This document shows, piece after piece, positions 23,510-31,043 of a stretch of 64,000 nucleotides of DNA. The stretch comes from Clostridia bacterium (lineage in GTDB: Bacteria; Bacillota; Clostridia; Christensenellales; Aristaeellaceae): positions 1 to 64,000 of the forward strand of contig JAFSKN010000036.1 of assembly GCA_017448975.1 (NCBI GenBank), written 5' to 3'. Every line of letters starts with the position of its first letter. Position 1 is the first letter of the stretch. Below the pieces are notes generated by a model, which saw only the letters and a list, made by a program, of their open reading frames with translations, ran no database searches and had not been told where the DNA came from. The position numbers and the translations under genes are program-made.

Positions 23510-24160
23510 ATGGAAGAACTGTTCAAAACCTATGAAGCACAGGAACCCACCTATCTTCTGGCGGACAACGTGTTTGCAGACCCCATTGCGGTGTCTGTGG
23601 AACCGGGAAACGGCGTGATCCCCGCTGGCGCGGTGCTTTACCGCAAAAGCAGCAGCGACCTTTACGCCCCCGCCGCCAGCGCGAACATCATTGCGGGCAA
23701 TGATCTGGTGGTGCTGGCTAAGGAAGTGGACACCACGCAGAGCGCCACCCGCGCCGAAGCCGCAAAGGTGTACACTTTCGGACACTTCATCGAAGGATAT
23801 GTACTGGTGAACGACGGCAGCAACAATTACGGCCCCGTGACCCAGGCGCACGCCGCCATCCTGCGCGGGCAGAACATCGAACTGCGGCCCATGTACAACA
23901 GCATCGAGGCCATTGCCACGGAAAGCGACAATAGCGCGACTGTGAACGTGACCGTAACCAACGACGGTCACGGCACCGGCAGCGCCAGCCCCAGCAGCGG
24001 AACCTACGGAACCGAAGTAACCCTGTCCGCCACGCCTGCCAGCAGCTATGAATTTGACTACTGGGAGATCGTGACCGGCGACGCGGAACTGGCGGGCAAT
24101 ACGCTGACGATCCGCGATAAGGCCCCCACCGTAAAGGCGCACTTCAAGGCCAGCGCCTGA
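23510..24160 (+). CDS. Head decoration protein with InlB-type repeat domain
   Basis: A 216-residue protein. Residues 1-135 fit the lambda gpD-like decoration fold (IPAGAVLYRKSSSDLYAP, FGHFIEGYVLVNDGSNNYG), which trimerises on the capsid. The last 75 residues (SPSSGTYGTEVTLSATPASS, FDYWEIVTGDA) are a divergent InlB B-repeat/bacterial surface beta domain, an extra domain exposed on the head surface. Such added Ig-like or surface domains may help phages adhere to mucus or carbohydrate. Confidence 0.8.
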   Translation: MEELFKTYEAQEPTYLLADNVFADPIAVSVEPGNGVIPAGAVLYRKSSSDLYAPAASANIIAGNDLVVLAKEVDTTQSATRAEAAKVYTFGHFIEGYVLVNDGSNNYGPVTQAHAAILRGQNIELRPMYNSIEAIATESDNSATVNVTVTNDGHGTGSASPSSGTYGTEVTLSATPASSYEFDYWEIVTGDAELAGNTLTIRDKAPTVKAHFKASA

Positions 24161-24201
24161 CACCCTTCCGCTATGCCATGATGAAGAGAGGATGATAACA
24201 A

Positions 24202-25263
24202 ATGCCGACCCAGAATCTGTACGATACCATGACCATGCTCAAGGCAGTGGAGCAGATGGAACGCGAATACCGTTTCCTGAGCGACACGTTCGTTGAGGAC
24301 GGCACTCTTTCCGCCGACGAGCATCCCTTCTACGACTACCGCAAGGGGAGCAAGCGGGGCCTCGCGCCTTTCGTTGTCCCCGGCACGGGCGGCGTGACCC
24401 TGAACCGCGACAAGTACGAAATGCGACAGATTCGCTTCACGACCCTTGAACCGCAGTATGTGATCGAGGAAAGCGACCTGGAACACCGCCTGTTCGGTGA
24501 GAACGTGATCGGCGGGGACAGCCAGGAACAGCGCTCCAAGAAGCTGCTGGCCCAGGATTTGAAGAACCTGCGCACGGTGCTGCAAAACACCCGCGACTGG
24601 ATGGCCCGTGAAGTGCTGCTGAACGGCAAGCTGGAAATCCGCCGCCATACCCGCGCCGGTGAGGAAAAAGTGCCTACCATGGTAGCCGACTTTGGCTTCA
24701 CCAATTTCTATGTTCCCACGACCAAGTGGGATCAGGCGGGCGCGAAAATTCATTACGACATGGAGAAGGTTTTCGATCTGGTGTATGACCAGATGGGCGA
24801 AATCGACATCCTGGTCATGGGCGCTGGCGTGTTCGAGGCCATGACGGAGAACGGCGCCTTCATGAAGACCCTGGACATGGACAAGGTGTATATGGGCGAA
24901 ATCGCCACCAAGTACGCGGGCCAGGGCGTGCGCTATCGCGGCACGAACAGCGACGGCGTGAAGATGGTGAGCTACAGCGGCCATGTACCCACCTACAACG
25001 GGGACAGGCCCGCCATCCCCAACGGCTGGATTCTGGCCGGGAGCAGCCGTAGCAAGCCCATCTCCTTCATGCACGGCCCGATCAATAAGTGGTCTGGCAT
25101 GGATGAAAACGCTACGCGCAAGACCTACATCAAGAAGGAAGTCCCCTTCCGCGTAGGCGGCAGCCACAGCGAATCCATTGCCACGCAGATGATTTCCCGC
25201 CCCACCGTCGTTCCCCAGAACGTGGGTGCGTGGGCCGTGATGAAAGTGCTGACCGGGGCCTGA
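24202..25263 (+). CDS. Major capsid protein, lambda gpE family
   Basis: A 353-residue capsid protein with HK97 fold expected. It carries family traits such as the N-arm segment GLAPFVVPGTGGVTLNRDKY, YVIEESDLEHRLFGEN, IRRHTRAGEEKVPTMVADFG and the C-terminal ATQMISRPTVVPQNVGAW. Order after decoration protein is that of lambda D-E. It is followed by a 19-bp perfect hairpin, possibly an mRNA-stability element for this strongly expressed gene. Confidence 0.95.
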   Translation: MPTQNLYDTMTMLKAVEQMEREYRFLSDTFVEDGTLSADEHPFYDYRKGSKRGLAPFVVPGTGGVTLNRDKYEMRQIRFTTLEPQYVIEESDLEHRLFGENVIGGDSQEQRSKKLLAQDLKNLRTVLQNTRDWMAREVLLNGKLEIRRHTRAGEEKVPTMVADFGFTNFYVPTTKWDQAGAKIHYDMEKVFDLVYDQMGEIDILVMGAGVFEAMTENGAFMKTLDMDKVYMGEIATKYAGQGVRYRGTNSDGVKMVSYSGHVPTYNGDRPAIPNGWILAGSSRSKPISFMHGPINKWSGMDENATRKTYIKKEVPFRVGGSHSESIATQMISRPTVVPQNVGAWAVMKVLTGA

Positions 25264-25269
25264 TAACGT

Positions 25270-25315
25270 GGAAATGCGCGGACGTTTTCAAATGCGAAAA
25301 CGTCCGCGCATTTCC
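25270..25315 (+). repeat. 19-bp perfect hairpin after capsid gene
   Basis: Arms 25270-25288 and 25297-25315 are perfect complements with loop CAAATGCG. No long T-run follows. The 18-mer AAATGCGCGGACGTTTTC in the left arm recurs at 47947-47964, and a related shorter hairpin is at 35890-35913. Confidence 0.85.
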
Positions 25316-25360
25316 TTATCCATCATCCGCCTTTTGGCGGAACATTCATGGAGGAACAGC

Positions 25361-25777
25361 ATGAAATATAGCGCCAAATACAACACGGCAGACCCGAAAA
25401 TCGGCTTCGTTTCCGTTGGCGAAGTGCTGACGGACGCGCAGGTGAAAGCGCTGGGCCAGGAAAAGATCGACGAACTGGTGAAAGGCGGCCTGCTGATCGA
25501 AATGCGGGACGCGCCCAAAGCGGAAACCGCCGCGCCTGTTCAGGAAGAAACCAGGGAGGGCGAAGCCGAAGAACGGGAGCAGGACGAAACCGAACCCGAA
25601 GAAACGGGAAGCGGTGAAGATGAAGAAGACGAGGACGCGGAAATTCCCGAGCCGGACGATATGAGCGATATTGTGCCGGAGGGCGAAGCGGACAAGCCGG
25701 AAGCGGCTGCGGACAGTAAACGCGGAAGGAGGAAGAAAGCCAATGAAGGTAAGGATTCTGGCAACGGGCAAGATTGA
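25361..25777 (+). CDS. Acidic head-region protein
   Basis: A 138-residue protein; the ATG at 25361 follows GGAGGAACAGC. Residues 1-50 form a small domain (YSAKYNTADPKIGFVSVGEV, VKALGQEKIDELVKGG) resembling short head-fibre or gpFI-like N termini. The rest is a long Glu/Asp-rich tail ending in a basic patch (SKRGRRKK). In lambda, FI occupies this position and helps packaging; assignment here is by place only. Confidence 0.6.
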   Translation: MKYSAKYNTADPKIGFVSVGEVLTDAQVKALGQEKIDELVKGGLLIEMRDAPKAETAAPVQEETREGEAEEREQDETEPEETGSGEDEEDEDAEIPEPDDMSDIVPEGEADKPEAAADSKRGRRKKANEGKDSGNGQD

Positions 25778-25883
25778 GGAACATAACGACCTTTACGCTG
25801 TGCGCCTGATGGAGCAGGGGAAAGCGGTGAAAGCCGAGGAAGAACCTGCCGAGGGCAAGCAGCAGAAGGGCAAGAAGCCATGA
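25743..25883 (+). CDS. Short head-region protein, paralogue of 40800
   Basis: A 46-residue protein beginning MKVRILATGKIEEHNDLYAV and continuing RLMEQGKAV. The first 30 residues match the start of the protein at 40800 (MRVKMLDSGNVVEYEDSYAM, RLIEQGDAI), so a small beta-hairpin module has been duplicated across the genome. AAGGAGGAAG precedes it within the end of the previous gene. Function unknown. Confidence 0.6.
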   Translation: MKVRILATGKIEEHNDLYAVRLMEQGKAVKAEEEPAEGKQQKGKKP

Positions 25884-25921
25884 ACGCCTGATGCGTTCCT
25901 ATCCGGGAAGGGGAAGAAAGA

Positions 25922-26263
25922 ATGGCCCTCAAAGATCGAATCCAAACGGACAACCACAAAATCTTCATGAACCCTGACCACTTTGCCACAGAACATACCT
26001 GGAACGGCGTACCCTTTTCCTGCGTGGAGGACGATACGGAAGCGTTGAAGCGGAAAAACAACAACGTAAACGATATTTCCTGGCAGGAAAATATGGTTGA
26101 CAAGGTGATCTTCGTGCCGGAGGACAGTCTTCCGGCACGCGCCCAGCCCAATGAATTTGTGCTTTATGACGATGTGCAAATGCGCGTATCGGACGTGATT
26201 GACGCAATCGGCATGAAGGAAATTCATCTGTCGCTTTACTTTGCGAAGGGGGTGTCCATGTGA
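25922..26263 (+). CDS. Head-tail joining protein (FII-like)
   Basis: A 113-residue protein after the capsid genes. Its sequence (IFMNPDHFATEHTWNGVPFSC, VIFVPEDSLPARAQPNEFV, VDIIDA-like VIDAIGMKEIHLSLYF) resembles lambda FII-type connectors, which attach the tail to the head. The final GTG/TGA overlap couples it to the next gene. Confidence 0.65.
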   Translation: MALKDRIQTDNHKIFMNPDHFATEHTWNGVPFSCVEDDTEALKRKNNNVNDISWQENMVDKVIFVPEDSLPARAQPNEFVLYDDVQMRVSDVIDAIGMKEIHLSLYFAKGVSM

Positions 26264-26958
26264 GAACGTGGGAACGCCTGCGCAAGATGAAAGCGTGGCT
26301 TGATGATGAAATCTGCGAGGGCAGGGAGTTCAAAAGCCCGAAGCCGTCCACGGGGTCAAATGCCGTTTATGGCCCGAACATCAAGGACTTTACCATGGCG
26401 AGGCCGAGGGTTTTCCTGGGATGGCAGCCAGGGAGACCCAACGAGCCGGGAAAGGTCGACCCGAAAGACCCGTTCAGCGTTTGCCCCGCATTGACCATTA
26501 TGCCCTCATTGGACTATGCGCGTTACATCCAAGAACACCGTTTTGACCGATACCAGGGCATCCACAGGAGCCAGAACATGGGCCAGGGCGTGAGCGCCCA
26601 AATCCTTTTCGGCATTTACGAACCTGGCATCCGGCTTCCGGGCTTTGTGGAAAGTCTGGAACAGGGGAATCCCGACATGGGCTTGCTGCAAGACGGAACG
26701 GAAGCGGGACTGCAAACGCTGCTGGAATGGATGGACGACTGCATTGAACTGTTCCTGCGGGAGCGCACCGTACCGGGAACCGACCTGATCCTGGACGACG
26801 ACAACTTCACCTACTCCCTGTTTACGGATCAGGCGTATATCGTGGACAGACGGCCCATCTATTACGGTTTCCTGAACGTGCCCTTCAAGGGCTATGCGAA
26901 CTACGGGAGCGACAAGGGGTACAGGAGCAGGATTGACAAACTGCTGGACGGGGACTGA
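26260..26958 (+). CDS. Neck/tail completion protein, putative
   Basis: A 232-residue protein with GTG start. Conserved patches (RPRVFLGWQPGRPNEPGKV, FSVCPALTIMPSLDYARYI, FGIYEPGIRLPGFVE, VDRRPIYYGFLNVPFKGYAN) resemble uncharacterised neck proteins of clostridial myophages. Placed between the connector and the sheath gene, it most likely completes the neck or tail terminator. The end is followed by a 110-bp spacer before the sheath gene. Confidence 0.6.
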   Translation: MRTWERLRKMKAWLDDEICEGREFKSPKPSTGSNAVYGPNIKDFTMARPRVFLGWQPGRPNEPGKVDPKDPFSVCPALTIMPSLDYARYIQEHRFDRYQGIHRSQNMGQGVSAQILFGIYEPGIRLPGFVESLEQGNPDMGLLQDGTEAGLQTLLEWMDDCIELFLRERTVPGTDLILDDDNFTYSLFTDQAYIVDRRPIYYGFLNVPFKGYANYGSDKGYRSRIDKLLDGD

Positions 26959-27072
26959 ACCAAAGGATCAGGGGTTGAGAACAGGGGATCAGGTTGATTT
27001 GACGCAACCTGCGTCCCTTATTTTTTACCCCTTTTCAAGAATCATGCGACACTGAAAGGAGCGAAAAACAAC

Positions 27073-28566
27073 ATGGCTGAATACCCTGATTTCAAGCATG
27101 GCACGTATGGCGAGGTCATTGCTGACGGCCTCGGCATTTCCGGCAACGGAAAAACCAAACAGGCCATCGTGTACATCGGCACAGCGCCGGTAAACCAGGT
27201 GGAGGGCGGCGCGAAGAACGTGAACAAGCCGATCCTGTTGAAGAATATCGCCGACGCGAAGAAGTACCTGGGCTACAGCGACGATTGGGCCAAGTATACC
27301 CTGTGCGAAGCGATGCACGTGCATTTTGAACTGAACGGCGTGGGGCCGCTGGTGTTCATCAACGTGCTTGACCCCGCCGTACACATTGCGGCCACGGGCG
27401 GGAGCGCGACCCTGACCCCCGTGAATGGCCGCGTGACCGTCGCCAACGCGGAGGACGCGATCCTGGACAGCCTGGCTATCACCGGCAAGACCAAGGGGAC
27501 GCACTACACCGCCGTGTATGATTACACCAAAAAGGCCATCATCATTTCCGAAAAGACCAGCGGCGCCCTGGGTACTTCCGCCCTCTCCATCACGTGGAGC
27601 AAGGTTGACCCCGCCGCCGTGACCGAAGCGGACCTGATCGGCACCACGGACGATTACGGCCTGAACACCGGCATTTTCGCCGTGCGCAACGTGTACAACG
27701 CCACGGGCTATATCCCCTCCTTCCTGCTGGCCCCCGGATTCAGCAACATCCCCAATGTTCACAACGCCCTGTATGTGAACAGCCAGAAGATCGGCGGGCA
27801 TTGGAACGCCTGGATGTTCGTGGATATGCCGATCCTGGACACTTCCGGCAACGCCATCACCCTTGCCAACGCCCCCACCTGGAAGGTGAGCAACGGCTAC
27901 AACAAGGACAACGAAAGCGTGTTCTTCCCGCTGGCGAAGGGTACGGACGGCAAGACCTACCACCTTTCCGTGCTGAACGCCGCCAATTTCCAGGCGCTGC
28001 TGAACCAGAACAACGGCGTGCCTTACATGACCGGCAGCAATACGACCTGCGCCATCATCCAGGATTTGTACTTCTCCGAGAATGTGACGGGCCGGGTGTA
28101 CACCGACGACATCATCAACCGCTGCCTGAACGCCAACGGCATCAACAGCGCGGCCTACGTGGGCGGGCGCTGGGTGATCTGGGGCATGTTCGCGGGCAGC
28201 TACAACCAGGACGACGCGACCACGATCAACGTGAACGACACCTGCCTGATGATGCTGTATTACCTGACCAACGATTTCCAGCACCGCCGCAACGTGGACA
28301 TCGACAAGCCCATGCCCATCAACGACCTGAAAACGATGGTGGCCGAGGAACAAAGCCGCGTGGACGCGCTGCTGGGCATCGGCGCTCTGACCTATGGCAA
28401 GGTGCAGCTTGACGCTTCCAAGGAAGCGCGGGCCGACGTGTACAGCGGCGACTTCCGCATCCTGTTCAACGTGACGAACACCCCGCTTGCCAAGAGCCTG
28501 ACCGCTATCGCCAACTGGACTGCCGATGGCTACGAAGTCTATTTCGCGGCCATGGACGCGGCTTAA
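27073..28566 (+). CDS. Contractile tail sheath protein
   Basis: A 497-residue sheath subunit. N-terminal EYPDFKHGTYGEVIADGLGIS leads to strands of the sheath core; the C-terminal third has the conserved region DDIINRCLNANGINSAAYV, VGGRWVIWGMFAGSYNQDD, DFQHRRNVDIDKPM and YSGDFRILFNVTNTPLAKSL, as in Mu/P2-like sheaths. Its presence shows that the tail contracts. GC content and codon use are very uniform here, typical of a strongly expressed structural gene. Confidence 0.93.
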   Translation: MAEYPDFKHGTYGEVIADGLGISGNGKTKQAIVYIGTAPVNQVEGGAKNVNKPILLKNIADAKKYLGYSDDWAKYTLCEAMHVHFELNGVGPLVFINVLDPAVHIAATGGSATLTPVNGRVTVANAEDAILDSLAITGKTKGTHYTAVYDYTKKAIIISEKTSGALGTSALSITWSKVDPAAVTEADLIGTTDDYGLNTGIFAVRNVYNATGYIPSFLLAPGFSNIPNVHNALYVNSQKIGGHWNAWMFVDMPILDTSGNAITLANAPTWKVSNGYNKDNESVFFPLAKGTDGKTYHLSVLNAANFQALLNQNNGVPYMTGSNTTCAIIQDLYFSENVTGRVYTDDIINRCLNANGINSAAYVGGRWVIWGMFAGSYNQDDATTINVNDTCLMMLYYLTNDFQHRRNVDIDKPMPINDLKTMVAEEQSRVDALLGIGALTYGKVQLDASKEARADVYSGDFRILFNVTNTPLAKSLTAIANWTADGYEVYFAAMDAA

Positions 28567-28584
28567 TCAAGGAGGGAATGGACT

Positions 28585-29100
28585 ATGCCTAAGAACGTAC
28601 TCTGCAACGTGGAAGACCACCGGCTGTTTGACAACGGACAGAAGGTGGAGGACATTACCACTATCGGCCTGCCCACGCTGGAACACCCCACGACCGACGT
28701 GAAAAGCGCCGGCATGGTGATGGATGTTCAGGTTCCCAATATCTATCACTACAACGCCATGGAGCTTGAGGTGAGCCACAACAACGGCAACAACTGCTCA
28801 AAGCTCTCCGACCCCGGTATGCACAGCATCGAGGCCCGCATTGCCCGCCAGAATTACAATGTGACGCTGGGGAAGGTTGATCTTCAGGTGGTGAAGGTGC
28901 GCGTGGTTGGCATCCACAAAAGCACTGAAAAGGGCGACATCGAAACCGATAACCCTTACGGCAGCACGGAGAAGTATTCCATCCTGCGCTATGAGGAAGA
29001 AATCGACGGCGAAGTGACGACGCTGATTGATTCCATGGCCGGGATCATCCGCGTCAATGGCAGGGAATACGGCAGCGAACTTGCCAGCCTGCTTGACTGA
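28585..29100 (+). CDS. Tail tube protein
   Basis: A 171-residue tube protein directly after the sheath, as in all contractile tails. It fits the P2 FII-like/Phage major tail tube pattern: PTLEHPTTDVKSAGMVMDVQVP, MELEVSHNNGNNCSKLSDPG, and the closing REYGSELASLLD. It would polymerise inside the sheath. A strong terminator follows (29126-29160). Confidence 0.85.
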   Translation: MPKNVLCNVEDHRLFDNGQKVEDITTIGLPTLEHPTTDVKSAGMVMDVQVPNIYHYNAMELEVSHNNGNNCSKLSDPGMHSIEARIARQNYNVTLGKVDLQVVKVRVVGIHKSTEKGDIETDNPYGSTEKYSILRYEEEIDGEVTTLIDSMAGIIRVNGREYGSELASLLD

Positions 29101-29125
29101 TCCACCGCAACACCATCAAACCGCA

Positions 29126-29160
29126 GCAGGCCCCCGCATCACGCGGGGGCCTGCCTGTTT
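29126..29160 (+). terminator. Terminator after tail tube gene
   Basis: GCAGGCCCCCGC pairs perfectly with GCGGGGGCCTGC (29126-29137 with 29143-29154) over ATCAC, followed by CTGTTT. It would reduce transcription into the chaperone genes relative to sheath and tube. Confidence 0.75.
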
Positions 29161-29181
29161 CATACACCATAGGAGGAACGT

Positions 29182-29625
29182 ATGAGCGAAAAGGACGTTA
29201 AGCCCCAGGAACAGGCGGAGACGGCAGACAAGAAGCCGATCACCGACCCCTTAGAGCAATTAAAGAAACTCAGCAGGGGAACGGTCAAGCTGATGTTCCC
29301 CTTCCGGGCGCACAGCCAGGACGTGGAAAAGCTGGATTACGATTTCTGCAAGCTGACCGGCTACGATATGGCCGAAGCGCTGGACACGGCGCCGGTGAAC
29401 AACATCTGGGCCATTACCAATATGCAGGCGCTCGCGCTGTTTGCCGCAGCAGCGGAAAGATGCGCTCCCTATATCGAGGAAAACGGGCATAGTATCCGGC
29501 TGTATGACGCGAAGGACATCATGAAGAACCTGCAAAGCGTGGACTTCGTGGAACCCATGAAGATCAGCAAGGCTTTTTACAACGCATCCAGCCGGGTGGG
29601 AAGCGGCAATACCTCGAACGGATAG
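29182..29625 (+). CDS. Tail assembly chaperone (zero frame)
   Basis: A 147-residue protein in the position of P2 gpE or lambda gpG, upstream of the tape measure. It has an acidic/flexible N terminus, a central domain (KLMFPFRAHSQDVEKLDYDF, CKLTGYDMAEALDT) and helical end. Chaperones of this type coat the tape measure during tail assembly. Shortly before the stop, a G-GGA-AGC sequence (29598-29604) resembles the lambda slippery site and would give a longer -1 product. Confidence 0.8.
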   Translation: MSEKDVKPQEQAETADKKPITDPLEQLKKLSRGTVKLMFPFRAHSQDVEKLDYDFCKLTGYDMAEALDTAPVNNIWAITNMQALALFAAAAERCAPYIEENGHSIRLYDAKDIMKNLQSVDFVEPMKISKAFYNASSRVGSGNTSNG

Positions 29626-29804
29626 TGGATGCGAGCATACACAGCAACACCCCGATACCGGCATACATGGAAATGCCGGTTGTGCTGTTTTACGAGTTTT
29701 GGCGTGCAATCTGCGCGGTTTATGAACGGAGAAACAAAAACGCCGGAAGAAGGACAAGCGGCCCGCCCAAGCCGCAAAAAGCGAAAAGACGCAGGAGGCG
29801 GTGA
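29605..29804 (+). CDS. Tail assembly chaperone, -1 frameshift extension
   Basis: In the -1 frame relative to the upstream gene the sequence is open up to TGA at 29802 and reads RQYLERIVDASIHSNTPIP, then AYMEMPVVLFYEFWRAICAV and a basic tail (PPKPQKAKRRRRR). MPVVLFYEFW is the usual signature of the downstream (T-like) half of such chaperones. There is no start codon with a ribosome site, so production by frameshifting near 29598 is inferred. The first codon given is approximate. Confidence 0.65.
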
Positions 29805-29807
29805 AGC

Positions 29808-30743
29808 GTGGCGCTCGCGCAGGCTGATATGACCCTGATCTACAAGGGAACGGACATCACGAAACAGGTTGATATTATCGAGTGCGTATGCCGGGATGTG
29901 AGCGGCAGCGAAAGCGACTGCCTGAATTTGAAGGTTGACCACGCGGATCAGTGGTTCAGATGGGGGCCGCAGAAAAACGACACCATCCAGGTAAAGCGAA
30001 ACGGCTACGACAGCAAAACGCTTTACCTGAATACGGTGATCCCGGAGGACGGCGCATACAGAATCCTTGCCACGGGCGCGAAAAGCGTACCCTTTTCCGC
30101 CCGATGGCAGGCGTTTGAAAAGAAAACGCTGACCGCCATCATGGGCGTATGCGCCGGAGAGCTTGGCATGGGAGCAAAGCAATTCGGCGTGAACGGCGGA
30201 ATCACCTATGAATATCTGATGCGCAACAATATGAGCGCCCCGCAATTCCTGGAAATGCTGTGCAACCGGGAGGGGGCCGTGCTGAAAACCCTGGACGGAA
30301 GCTATACAGCGATTGGCGTACAGTACGCCCAGGGCCTTTCCCCCATGCACGAAATGGAACTGGACGACGGCCAAATGGACAGCGTGTATATTGACCGCAG
30401 GGATTTAAGCTGGGCCAGCGTTCAGATCAAAACCCCCTTCGGGAATGGGACGGCCCGCGACAGCAACGCCCAGGGCCAAAGCAGGGTTATCACGGACATA
30501 ACGGTTGACAATGACGGACATGCCTACCGCTGGGCCAAGGGTATGCTTATCATGCACAACCGCAAAAGCGAAATGCTGAAAATCGAAATGGACTTCAACC
30601 CAGGCTACACGGCGATGGTTCGCATCGACGTTAAGAGCAAGACGGACGCCAAGGGACAATGGATCATCGAGGAAGCGGAGCAAGACCTTGTGAACGGACG
30701 AACAAGAGCGAAGCTGTACCGCTGCATTACGAGCGTGAGTTGA
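29808..30743 (+). CDS. Phage late control gene D protein (baseplate hub)
   Basis: A 311-residue protein of the gpD/gp27-like hub family. GTG at 29808 follows AGGAGGCGGTGAAGC. Features: TLIYKGTDITKQVDIIECV, CLNLKVDHADQWFRWGPQK, a hub-like ILATGAKSVPFSARWQAFEK, and ITDITVDNDGHAYRWAKGML. In P2 the protein forms the trimeric hub below the tube to which the spike attaches. Here it comes before the tape measure rather than after the baseplate genes. Confidence 0.8.
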   Translation: MALAQADMTLIYKGTDITKQVDIIECVCRDVSGSESDCLNLKVDHADQWFRWGPQKNDTIQVKRNGYDSKTLYLNTVIPEDGAYRILATGAKSVPFSARWQAFEKKTLTAIMGVCAGELGMGAKQFGVNGGITYEYLMRNNMSAPQFLEMLCNREGAVLKTLDGSYTAIGVQYAQGLSPMHEMELDDGQMDSVYIDRRDLSWASVQIKTPFGNGTARDSNAQGQSRVITDITVDNDGHAYRWAKGMLIMHNRKSEMLKIEMDFNPGYTAMVRIDVKSKTDAKGQWIIEEAEQDLVNGRTRAKLYRCITSVS

Positions 30744-30749
30744 TGCTAT

Positions 30750-31031
30750 ATGGATAAAATGGAAATGACCCCATGCGTGGGAATCGAGCGCGGGAAGATA
30801 TGCGATAAAAAAGCAGGCCCCTGCTATAAGGTGGAGAGCTACACGCGGGACGGGGTAAAATCCCGATGGATGGAAAGCGTAAACAAATACGTGAACGAAT
30901 ATCAGTGCGATAGCATTTACGATATTGCGCACGAAAAGAAATATGAATACGAGATCGGCGACGAGGTTTATTTTTTTATGTTTGACGACGGGCGCGGCAT
31001 GATCCTGGGCAAGATGCAGCGCGACCTATAA
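30750..31031 (+). CDS. Small baseplate-associated protein
   Basis: A 93-residue protein between hub and tape measure. It has a Cys-containing N terminus (CVGIERGKICDKKAGPCYKV) and YEIGDEVYFFMFDDGRGMIL near the end, a sequence with the alternating pattern of an OB-type strand set (as in spike/gpV base). Function uncertain; a baseplate or spike accessory role is likely from context. Confidence 0.55.
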   Translation: MDKMEMTPCVGIERGKICDKKAGPCYKVESYTRDGVKSRWMESVNKYVNEYQCDSIYDIAHEKKYEYEIGDEVYFFMFDDGRGMILGKMQRDL

Positions 31032-31043
31032 GGCGGTGAAAGC

